Below, in pieces: positions 1 to 5,535 of a stretch of DNA of 5,535 bases (the first letter of the stretch is position 1; each line of letters begins with the position of its first letter). A program made the position numbers and the translations under genes. The notes under the pieces are model-generated. The model saw nothing but the letters and a program-made list of their open reading frames with translations, searched no databases and was not told the DNA's origin. Where the stretch lies: positions 1-5,535 of the forward strand of contig SLIO01000363.1 of assembly GCA_007135635.1 (NCBI GenBank), written 5' to 3'. Source of the stretch: Methylomicrobium sp. (GTDB lineage: Bacteria; Pseudomonadota; Gammaproteobacteria; Methylococcales; Methylomonadaceae).

Positions 1-984
<984 letters not shown>

Positions 985-1015
985 TTACACGCCGCATCTT
1001 CATCCGTTCACAAAC

Positions 1016-1047
1016 AAAAAAGCCCCACCTTGAAGGGCGAGGCTTTT
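1016..1047 (-). terminator. Intrinsic terminator/attenuator between rpmA and obg
   Basis: Read on the minus strand, positions 1047-1036 pair with 1029-1018. This gives a 12-bp stem (AAAAGCCTCGCC with GGTGGGGCTTTT, including two G-T wobbles) and a six-base loop. The T-tract at 1021-1016 completes a classic Rho-independent terminator. It follows the rpmA stop by about 40 nt and precedes obg by about 35 nt. It would therefore end most rplU-rpmA transcripts and lower obg expression relative to the ribosomal proteins. The A-rich left arm makes it partly symmetric, but no convergent plus-strand gene needs it. Confidence 0.85.
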
Positions 1048-1062
1048 CATCAAACACTGCTT

Positions 1063-1076
1063 GCCGCGAATGCGGC
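1063..1076 (-). other. Short GC-rich hairpin just after rpmA
   Basis: GCCGC and GCGGC form a 5-bp stem around a GAAT loop, 10 nt after the rpmA stop codon. There is no T-tract on either side, so it is not a terminator on its own. It could protect the 3' end of the rplU-rpmA message or be a chance structure. Together with the terminator at 1016-1047 it is all I see in this 104-bp gap. Confidence 0.3.
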
Positions 1077-1085
1077 GCAACGTCT

Positions 1086-1343
1086 TTATGCAGCAACAAT
1101 ACTGACAAACTTGCGTTTATTAGGTCCTTTGACCTGAAAAACGATTTTGCCCTCTGCCGTTGCGAATAAAGTATGATCTCTACCACAACTAACATTATCG
1201 CCTGCATGAAATTTAGTGCCGCGCTGACGCACGATAATATTTCCCGCTTTCACGACTTGGCCGCCGAACATTTTAACGCCCAAACGCTTTGCATTGGAAT
1301 CGCGACCGTTCCGAGTACTACCACCCGCTTTCTTATGAGCCAT
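1086..1343 (-). CDS. rpmA: 50S ribosomal protein L27
   Basis: The 85-residue product begins [16 protein letters not shown], the L27 signature. It continues with KRLGVK, the [13 protein letters not shown] block and GRDHTLFA, all in family order and at the usual length. L27 sits on the large subunit near the peptidyl-transferase centre, with its basic N-terminus reaching toward tRNA; this is family knowledge. The ATG at 1343 is set by a good Shine-Dalgarno sequence (GGGAG at 1355-1351, 7-nt spacer) in the 20-bp gap after rplU. The two genes are therefore clearly co-transcribed. The N-terminus starts directly with MAHKKA, without the cleavable extension seen in Firmicutes, which fits a proteobacterium. 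Confidence 0.98.
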   Translation of the reverse strand: MAHKKAGGSTRNGRDSNAKRLGVKMFGGQVVKAGNIIVRQRGTKFHAGDNVSCGRDHTLFATAEGKIVFQVKGPNKRKFVSIVAA

Positions 1344-1363
1344 TACCCTACTCCCGAAAAAAT

Positions 1364-1675
1364 TTAAGCAGAAATACCAGTAATCTGGACTTCTGTGAAA
1401 TACTGACGATGCCCCATTTGCTTCATATGATGCTTACGTCTTCTGAATTTAATAATTTTGATCTTTTTGTGTCTACCTTGAGACAACACAGTCGCGGTAA
1501 CCTTGCCACCTTCGACATAAGGCTGACCGACTTTAACAGCATCACCCGACTGAACCATCAGCACTTTATCGAATTCAACGCTATCGCCTGTTCCCAGCTC
1601 AAGTTTTTCTATTTTTAAGGTCGCACCCTCTTCAACTCGGTACTGTTTTCCACCTGTTTGAATTACCGCATACAT
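1364..1675 (-). CDS. rplU: 50S ribosomal protein L21
   Basis: The 103-residue product starts [17 protein letters not shown], the conserved L21 N-terminus. It ends with the basic rRNA-binding signature [16 protein letters not shown] (about residues 76-91) and a final ITGISA, as in enterobacterial L21. It binds 23S rRNA in the 50S subunit. I chose the ATG at 1675 because a Shine-Dalgarno GGAG lies at 1688-1685 with a 9-nt spacer and because family members begin MYAVI. Two in-frame ATGs upstream (1693 and 1690) would add six non-conserved residues and overlap that ribosome-binding site. It is the first gene of the rplU-rpmA(-obg) transcript, driven by the promoter at 1722-1750. Confidence 0.98.
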   Translation of the reverse strand: MYAVIQTGGKQYRVEEGATLKIEKLELGTGDSVEFDKVLMVQSGDAVKVGQPYVEGGKVTATVLSQGRHKKIKIIKFRRRKHHMKQMGHRQYFTEVQITGISA

Positions 1676-1700
1676 CCGCGTCAGCTCCATCAAGCAACTA

Positions 1701-1719
1701 TCTGTTAAAAGTAAACAGA
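1701..1719 (-). repeat. Inverted repeat at the start of the rplU leader
   Basis: TCTGTT (1701-1706) and AACAGA (1714-1719) are perfect inverted arms separated by 7 bp. The element overlaps the predicted rplU transcription start and lies just upstream of the ribosome-binding site. It could form a weak hairpin at the 5' end of the transcript or be an operator half-site pair. It is short and AT-rich, so chance is possible. Confidence 0.3.
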
Positions 1720-1721
1720 CA

Positions 1722-1750
1722 ATTATATTTTTAAAAAAAAGTTACGTCAA
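1722..1750 (-). promoter_or_regulatory. Sigma-70 type promoter for rplU-rpmA
   Basis: On the minus strand there is a -35 TTGACG (1750-1745), a 17-bp spacer containing A8/T5 runs, and a perfect -10 TATAAT (1727-1722). The predicted transcription start is near 1715, giving a leader of about 40 nt before rplU. The near-consensus elements and ideal spacing fit a highly expressed ribosomal protein operon. Confidence 0.85.
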
Positions 1751-1760
1751 ACTTATATCC

Positions 1761-1775
1761 AACGAACTATTCGTT
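1761..1775. repeat. Perfect inverted repeat AACGAA-CTA-TTCGTT
   Basis: Six-base arms (1761-1766 and 1770-1775) flank a 3-bp spacer. The element is centred about 53 bp upstream of the predicted rplU start and upstream of the ispB promoter elements. This is a common position for an activator or other dimeric regulator. No known regulator consensus is recognised. Confidence 0.3.
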
Positions 1776-1805
1776 TTCAACGCATAAAATAACACAACAA
1801 AGCTA

Positions 1806-1835
1806 TTGACACCAATATACTTTATTCAATAGCAT
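1806..1835 (+). promoter_or_regulatory. Probable ispB promoter overlapped by an 8-bp inverted repeat
   Basis: There is a perfect -35 TTGACA (1806-1811) and, after an 18-bp spacer, a fair -10 TAGCAT (1830-1835, 4 of 6). This predicts a start near 1842 and a leader of about 100 nt before ispB. A better -10 (TATACT, 1816-1821) lacks a -35 at the right distance. The perfect inverted repeat GCTATTGA (1802-1809) / TCAATAGC (1826-1833) covers both elements and might be an operator. Confidence 0.5.
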
Positions 1836-1941
1836 GGTCAGTTATCTTAGACTTTATCCGAAAATAACTTTTTAATCGAATTTCACGGGCGGCATACCCG
1901 AAGCAAACTTTATCGACATTTTTTTGAGCACTCATTCACTA

Positions 1942-2952
1942 ATGGCATCCCAAACCAACCTTAGCCCGAATACTAAGCAACATCTGGATTTCAACACCAT
2001 CAAGGGCCTCACTACCGAGGAAACCAAAGCGGTCGACCAGCTCATTCTTGACGAGTTAAGCTCCGATGTCATTCTTATTAATCAAGTAGGCCATTATATT
2101 GTCGGCAACGGCGGTAAGCGTTTGCGTCCTATGTTGCTATTATTGGCGGCCAAAGCGCTCGGACCGATACATAATCATCATCTCATTTTGGCTGCCGTCA
2201 TTGAATTTATTCATACCGCAACTTTGCTGCATGACGACGTGGTCGACGAATCGGAACTAAGACGCGGCAAGGAATCCGCAAACGCGGTTTGGGGCAATGC
2301 CGCCAGCGTTTTGGTAGGCGACTATTTGTATTCGAGTGCCTTTGAAATGATGGTGAGAACCAACAACATGCGCGTGATGGAAATCCTGTCCAAAACTACG
2401 ACCGCGATTGCCGAAGGCGAGGTATTGCAACTACTCAACTGCAACAACCCAGAGACTACCGAAGCCAAATATCTTGAGGTCATCTCGCGCAAAACCGCAA
2501 TCTTATTCAGCGCCGCCACACGGCTCGGCGCAATGATCGCAGAAAGCACCTCAGAAATTGAAGACAGCCTTGCCCGATACGGCCAACATCTCGGCATCGC
2601 TTTTCAACTAATCGACGACGCCCTCGACTATAAAGCCACCAAGGAAGAACTCGGCAAGAATCTTGGTGACGACCTAGCCGAAGGCAAGCCCACGCTTCCA
2701 TTAATACACGCCATTCAGGTCGGCAACCCCAAAGAAACTCAAATCATCATTGATGCGATCAAAACCGGCGACCGAAATGCCTTCAATGAAGTCTATACGG
2801 TAGTTCAAAAAACCCAAGCTATCGCTTACACCGAACAAAGGGCCCATGAAGAAGCCCAAAAAGCAATCGATGCCCTAGCCACATTACCTGACTCAACCTA
2901 CAAAGCCGCCCTGATCGCTCTCGCCGAATTTTCGGTTCAACGCAACCATTAA
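1942..2952 (+). CDS. ispB: IspB-type long-chain all-trans polyprenyl diphosphate synthase
   Basis: This 336-residue protein resembles octaprenyl diphosphate synthase along its whole length. IspB condenses farnesyl diphosphate with successive IPP units to make the side chain of ubiquinone or menaquinone; this is family knowledge. Visible motifs are the GGKRLRP substrate loop (57-63), the first aspartate-rich motif DDVVD (98-102) followed by RRG, the GEVLQL region, and the second aspartate-rich motif DDALD (225-229) followed by GKNLGDDLAEGKPTLP. The fifth residue before the first motif is a small alanine (A93) rather than an aromatic, which is consistent with a long product. Start choice is uncertain: ATG 1942 has only a distant GAG (1926-1928), and a TTG at 1924 would add six residues. 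Homologues begin near residue 18, so the extension is lineage-specific either way. The gene is divergent from rplU as in E. coli. Exact chain length (C40 or C45) cannot be told. Confidence 0.94.
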   Translation: MASQTNLSPNTKQHLDFNTIKGLTTEETKAVDQLILDELSSDVILINQVGHYIVGNGGKRLRPMLLLLAAKALGPIHNHHLILAAVIEFIHTATLLHDDVVDESELRRGKESANAVWGNAASVLVGDYLYSSAFEMMVRTNNMRVMEILSKTTTAIAEGEVLQLLNCNNPETTEAKYLEVISRKTAILFSAATRLGAMIAESTSEIEDSLARYGQHLGIAFQLIDDALDYKATKEELGKNLGDDLAEGKPTLPLIHAIQVGNPKETQIIIDAIKTGDRNAFNEVYTVVQKTQAIAYTEQRAHEEAQKAIDALATLPDSTYKAALIALAEFSVQRNH

Positions 2953-4526
2953 TCATCATCGCCCAAGCCACTGTTAACGCGAAATAGCGCGGCATCCATG
3001 CCGTATTTTTTTAATTTTCCATATACCGCTCTCGGCGTCAGATCCATCGCTGCAGCCACCTTTTTGACATCACCCCGATGTAGGCGTAAGGACGCTTGTA
3101 AATAAGCCCGCTCCGCATCAGCAACAACGCCTTCCTTGATGTTACGCCAGTTATCACCTCCTGCATCCGGGAAGACCAACTCCAAATCAAGCTGCGTAAT
3201 TTCTGAACCGCCTGCAAACAAAACAGCACGCTCCAACACATTCTCCAATTCCCTAACATTACCTGGCCAATGATAAGCGCGAATCTTTTGCATCACGCCC
3301 CGGCTAACTGAAAGCACCGATTTATTATATTTTTCGCCCAACCTTTTTAAGATAACTTGAACCAAATACGGTAAATCCTCTCCTCTTTGTGTCAATGGCG
3401 GGATAGATAACTTCACCACATTCAATCGATAAAATAAGTCTTTCCGAAACAAGCCCTGCTCGACACGCTCTTGCAAATCCTGATTTGTCGCAGAGATCAA
3501 ACGCACATCGACCTCGATGGTTTTTTTACCCCCCACTCTCTCCAACTCACCCTCCTGCACCACCCTAAGCAGACGGGTTTGTGCGGCCGCAGACAACGAA
3601 TCCACCTCATCCAGAAACAACGTACCGCCATCGGCGCGCTCAAAAACACCTTGCTGGATCTCCACCGCCCCGGTAAATGCCCCTTTTTCATGCCCGAACA
3701 ACGCACTCTCAATTAAAGTATCGGGAATCGCACCGCAATTAATTGCCATGAAAGCCTGACCGCTACGCCAACTCATCGCATGAATAGCGCGCGCAACCAA
3801 CTCCTTACCGACTCCGGTTTCCCCTTGAATCAACACTGTTGCAACTGTCGGAGCAATTTTTTCTATCGCCTGCAATACTTTTTGCATTACCGGAGATTTT
3901 GCTACGATAACGGGCGGTTGCTTTTTAGTGGGCCTTGGCGATTTCATCCGCCATATTTTTTGCATGCTCTCTTCAATACGAGAATGCAAATCCGTCATAT
4001 TACTCGCGCTCTCCTCACTATTTCGATGAGCATATTCAAGCCCTGGGCGTCCTTTTGCCTCTTGCTCATTCAGATATACCGACACATCACACCCACCATC
4101 CTTACGAGCGATGCTCTTAGCGATTTCCACCTTGGCATAACCGAAGTTTCTAGCCGCAATCCCGCCGAAAACACTAGAGGTCATTCGACATAACTCCGGA
4201 AAATGCGTCACACCCTCTCCAAAAGGACAGCAACTATTTTTAACCCGAATACATTGACTATCAGCCGAGTCCAGAGAAAATCCACCGCCGATTTTATTTT
4301 TTAACCCCACAATTAACTCGATATAACTTTCCAGATCCAAAGCATCTTTGATATTGCGTTCTTCTCGATAGGTTTCTTCAAAAAACCTTCCCGCAGTTCG
4401 AGCGATGTATTCGATAAGTTCCTCGCTATGAGTTTTGCCTTGCTGCTCGGCAGCATGCATCAACTCCAACACAAACGTCTGTAAAAAAAAGGTCGGCGTT
4501 AAATCGGAAAATGAAGTCTCATTCAT
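2949..4526 (-). CDS. Sigma-54-dependent enhancer-binding transcriptional regulator with N-terminal cysteine-containing sensory domain
   Basis: The 525-residue protein has three parts. Residues 1-155 form a sensory domain with CCPFG at 99-103, further cysteines at C92, C113 and C146, and the block MTSSVFGGIAARNFGYAKVE (115-134). It resembles the small-molecule or metal-sensing output domains named MetOD1 in Pfam, though I cannot search to prove it. Residues 156-205 are a polar, partly helical linker. Residues 206-455 are the AAA+ domain, with Walker A GETGVGKE (235-242), the sigma-54 contact loop GAFTGA (282-287), Walker B LFLDE (303-307), arginine-rich FRKDLFYRLN (360-369) and sensor II WPGNVRELE (420-428). 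Residues 470-510 are a Fis-type helix-turn-helix (DVKKVAAAMDLTPRAVYGKLKKYG). All key residues are intact, so it should hydrolyse ATP and open sigma-54 promoters. There is no receiver domain, so signalling is probably by direct ligand or redox sensing. The divergent gene has a matching sigma-54 promoter. The Shine-Dalgarno sequence is weak (GAGAG, 4-nt spacer). Confidence 0.95.
   Translation of the reverse strand: MNETSFSDLTPTFFLQTFVLELMHAAEQQGKTHSEELIEYIARTAGRFFEETYREERNIKDALDLESYIELIVGLKNKIGGGFSLDSADSQCIRVKNSCCPFGEGVTHFPELCRMTSSVFGGIAARNFGYAKVEIAKSIARKDGGCDVSVYLNEQEAKGRPGLEYAHRNSEESASNMTDLHSRIEESMQKIWRMKSPRPTKKQPPVIVAKSPVMQKVLQAIEKIAPTVATVLIQGETGVGKELVARAIHAMSWRSGQAFMAINCGAIPDTLIESALFGHEKGAFTGAVEIQQGVFERADGGTLFLDEVDSLSAAAQTRLLRVVQEGELERVGGKKTIEVDVRLISATNQDLQERVEQGLFRKDLFYRLNVVKLSIPPLTQRGEDLPYLVQVILKRLGEKYNKSVLSVSRGVMQKIRAYHWPGNVRELENVLERAVLFAGGSEITQLDLELVFPDAGGDNWRNIKEGVVADAERAYLQASLRLHRGDVKKVAAAMDLTPRAVYGKLKKYGMDAALFRVNSGLGDDD
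2989..3012 (+). terminator. Possible ispB terminator inside the opposing regulator gene
   Basis: CGGCA (2990-2994) and TGCCG (2999-3003) form a 5-bp GC-rich stem with a four-base loop, extended by a G-T wobble pair at 2989/3004. A run of seven T (3006-3012) follows. It lies 37 nt after the ispB stop codon. The same bases encode the antisense KKYGMDA stretch of the regulator, so coding constraint could produce it by chance. No other terminator is visible between the convergent genes. Confidence 0.45.
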
Positions 4527-4537
4527 GCGGCTCTCGT

Positions 4538-4554
4538 GTGAAATTAAATTTCAC
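4538..4554. promoter_or_regulatory. Upstream activator site 1 (perfect palindrome)
   Basis: GTGAAATTAAATTTCAC is a perfect inverted repeat with 8-bp arms around a single central A (4546). It is centred about 117 bp upstream of the predicted sigma-54 transcription start, the usual distance for an enhancer, and 12 bp from the regulator's start codon. It is probably bound by the Fis-type helix-turn-helix of the neighbouring regulator (inference). Confidence 0.7.
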
Positions 4555-4557
4555 TAA

Positions 4558-4574
4558 TTGAAACACAATTTCAC
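4558..4574. promoter_or_regulatory. Upstream activator site 2 (imperfect palindrome)
   Basis: TTGAAACACAATTTCAC matches site 1 at 13 of 17 positions and keeps the same TGAAA-N5-TTTCA core. Its centre (4566) is 20 bp from that of site 1, about two helical turns. Two regulator dimers could therefore bind on the same DNA face and form the oligomer that enhancer-binding proteins need. It is centred about 97 bp before the predicted start. Confidence 0.65.
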
Positions 4575-4581
4575 ACAACAA

Positions 4582-4609
4582 ACCATAAAAATTCCCAAGC
4601 CATTGTTAA
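4582..4609 (-). promoter_or_regulatory. Weak candidate sigma-70 promoter for the regulator gene
   Basis: On the minus strand, TTAACA (4609-4604) and TATGGT (4587-4582) are separated by 16 bp. The start would fall near 4575, just ahead of the two palindromes, so regulator binding there would repress its own gene. The -10 matches only 4 of 6 positions. Confidence 0.25.
4596..4608 (-). promoter_or_regulatory. IHF-like site between enhancer and sigma-54 promoter
   Basis: Read on the minus strand, TAACAATGGCTTG fits the IHF consensus WATCAANNNNTTR with one mismatch. The A/T-rich flank (4609-4630 on the plus strand) lies on the side expected for IHF. Its position about 60 bp upstream of the predicted start is where IHF bends DNA to bring the enhancer to the polymerase. 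Confidence 0.4.
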
Positions 4610-4636
4610 TAAAATTATTTATATTATTTAGCTTAT

Positions 4637-4652
4637 TGGCATAAAGAATGCT
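4637..4652 (+). promoter_or_regulatory. Sigma-54 (-24/-12) promoter for the DUF938 gene
   Basis: TGGCATAAAGAATGCT matches the 16-bp sigma-54 consensus TGGCACGNNNNTTGCW at all invariant bases. The GG and GC have the obligatory 10 bp between them. The predicted start is near 4663, leaving a 28-nt leader before the ATG at 4691, which contains the ribosome-binding site AGAGGA (4677-4682). The divergent gene encoding a GAFTGA-bearing activator supports the call strongly. Confidence 0.85.
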
Positions 4653-4690
4653 GAATTGAACGAACTACCCATAAAAAGAGGATTTAAACA

Positions 4691-5347
4691 ATGAATCAAG
4701 ACAGACCTGCTTTAGACCCTCATCCGCTTAGCGAATATGTTGCTTGGGCCGGCAGTCGAAATCGAGACCCGCTACTGGGCGTATTAAAAGAAAAACTACC
4801 GAAAGACCCGAGCCGCATTCTCGAAATGGCCAGCGGCAGCGGCATGCACATCAATTATTTTGCACCGCATTTCGACCACTTGCATTTTCATCCGTCGGAC
4901 AAAGACATAGAAGTCTTCAATAACATCAAAAAATTATCCACGGAGCACAACAACGACAACATTGCGGACCCCGCACACCTTGATCTAACCGACCCTGAAA
5001 CCTGGTTCAACCCAGGCCCCCCAAATAGCTTTTCAGCCATCTTTTGCATAAACATTTTTCAAGTTGCGCCAATAACAATTGCCGATGGTATGATGGAGTG
5101 CGCGTCGCATCTTTTGACTGACGAAGGCATTCTGCTGATTTACGGCCCATTCAAAGTCGAAGATTCCTTTACGACCGATAGCAACAAAGAATTTCATGAA
5201 ACGCTGAGTTCTGCCGGCGTTCCTGAATGGGGCCTAAAAGATGTGGCCGACCTCAGAAAAGCGGCCGAAAGACACGGCATGGAACTAAAAGAACAAATCG
5301 ATATGCCAGCCAATAACTTTTCTTTAATATTCGGTAAAATAAATTAG
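4691..5347 (+). CDS. DUF938/UPF0585 family predicted SAM-dependent methyltransferase
   Basis: The 218-residue soluble protein carries the features I associate with the DUF938 family. These are an N-terminal GSRNRDPLLGVL segment (21-32), a class I methyltransferase motif I variant ILEMASGSGMH (43-53), the HFHPSDKD motif after beta-2 (65-72), FSAIFCINIFQVAP (114-127), the YGPFK strand (151-155), DPEW-like VPEWGLKDV (177-185) and the terminal MPANNFSLIF (205-214). The length is normal. The fold predicts SAM binding, but no substrate is established for bacterial members; the human METTL26 protein belongs to the same family. The ATG is fixed by AGAGGA (4677-4682) with an 8-nt spacer. Expression is predicted from the sigma-54 promoter just upstream under the divergent regulator. 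The next gene starts 48 bp later without a terminator, suggesting an operon. There is no signal peptide or membrane segment. Confidence 0.9.
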   Translation: MNQDRPALDPHPLSEYVAWAGSRNRDPLLGVLKEKLPKDPSRILEMASGSGMHINYFAPHFDHLHFHPSDKDIEVFNNIKKLSTEHNNDNIADPAHLDLTDPETWFNPGPPNSFSAIFCINIFQVAPITIADGMMECASHLLTDEGILLIYGPFKVEDSFTTDSNKEFHETLSSAGVPEWGLKDVADLRKAAERHGMELKEQIDMPANNFSLIFGKIN

Positions 5348-5395
5348 ACGCACAAATTGCCGCGCGTCACTAACAATAATAATGAGGAGAAACAC

Positions 5396-5535
5396 ATGAG
5401 CAATGTATTGAATGAAGTTTTACTTGCCAACCGCGAATACGCCAACAGTTTCGACAAAGGCGACCTGCCGATGCCGCCGGGACGTCGTTTCGCAATCCTA
5501 ACTTGCATGGACGCTCGCCTCGACCCCGCCAAATA
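5396..5535 (+). CDS. Beta-carbonic-anhydrase-like protein, N-terminal fragment (cut by window edge)
   Basis: Forty-six codons are visible before the window ends. The sequence [20 protein letters not shown] is followed by [14 protein letters not shown], with C37, D39 and R41. This is the first zinc-ligand motif (CxDxR) of beta-carbonic anhydrases. The short N-terminus and the [11 protein letters not shown] lead-in are typical of the small clade D type (family knowledge). Members are annotated as carbonic anhydrases (CO2 to bicarbonate), but many clade D proteins have not been tested. The start is well supported by GAGGAG (5384-5389) with a 6-nt spacer. The gene lies 48 bp after the DUF938 gene with no hairpin between, so it probably shares the sigma-54 transcript. 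The second zinc-ligand motif (HxxC) lies outside the window. Confidence 0.88.
   Translation, partial: MSNVLNEVLLANREYANSFDKGDLPMPPGRRFAILTCMDARLDPAK

Noticed and set aside
1688..1693. Upstream in-frame ATG starts for rplU
   Set aside because: They add residues not found in L21 and overlap the GGAG ribosome-binding site serving the ATG at 1675.
2322..2701. Minus-strand open frames antisense to ispB
   Set aside because: They are shadows of the ispB coding sequence, with low-complexity arginine-rich or unrelated translations.
2922..2936. CCGAATTTTCGG hairpin near the ispB 3' end as a terminator for the regulator
   Set aside because: The stem is only 4 bp with a realistic loop and no T-tract follows on the minus strand.
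3471..4193. Plus-strand open frames at 3471-3716, 3517-3759, 3780-4193 and 3935-4120
   Set aside because: All are antisense to the well-supported AAA+ regulator and encode no recognisable protein; none has a convincing ribosome-binding site.
4537..4555. Possible CRP/FNR-type site (TGTGA...TCACT)
   Set aside because: The half-sites are 9 bp apart rather than the 6 bp needed for CRP, and the repeated TGAAA-N5-TTTCA core with 20-bp phasing suits the neighbouring activator better.
5344..5532. Minus-strand open frame of 62 residues at the right edge
   Set aside because: It is antisense to the beta-carbonic-anhydrase-like gene, which has a strong ribosome-binding site and the CxDxR motif.

Overview
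This window looks like a gammaproteobacterial chromosome segment of moderate GC content. The ribosomal protein cluster rplU-rpmA-obg runs on the minus strand, divergent from an IspB-type long-chain polyprenyl diphosphate synthase. This is the same arrangement as in Escherichia coli, except that no yhbE-like gene lies between rpmA and obg. The protein sequences are gammaproteobacterial in character. A methanotroph-like or other environmental lineage is possible, but I cannot fix the genus from sequence alone.

Left part (1-1750, minus strand). The order of transcription is rplU (L21), rpmA (L27) and obg (GTPase, cut by the left window edge). A near-consensus sigma-70 promoter precedes rplU. A strong intrinsic terminator or attenuator separates rpmA from obg, so obg is probably expressed by partial read-through. 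The roughly 250-bp divergent region (1676-1941) also holds a probable ispB promoter and two perfect inverted repeats.

Middle (1942-4526). ispB (plus strand) meets, tail to tail, a gene for a sigma-54-dependent enhancer-binding protein (minus strand). Their stop codons share the palindrome TTAA. A hairpin with a T-tract, suited to ending ispB transcription, lies inside the 3' end of the regulator gene.

Right part (4527-5535). The regulator is divergent from a DUF938/UPF0585 family predicted SAM-dependent methyltransferase gene, which is followed 48 bp later by a beta-carbonic-anhydrase-like gene cut by the right edge. The 164-bp gap between regulator and methyltransferase has a complete-looking sigma-54 control module. 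It contains two tandem palindromes (TGAAA-N5-TTTCA) centred 20 bp apart, an IHF-like site with an AT-rich flank, and a -24/-12 promoter (TGGCA...TGC) 28 nt before the predicted start of the 5' leader's end at the ATG. The most interesting inference is that the regulator, through its cysteine-containing N-terminal sensory domain, switches on the methyltransferase and carbonic-anhydrase-like pair. That would make this a small, apparently uncharacterised signal-responsive unit. No mobile elements, CRISPR arrays, tRNA or rRNA genes were seen.
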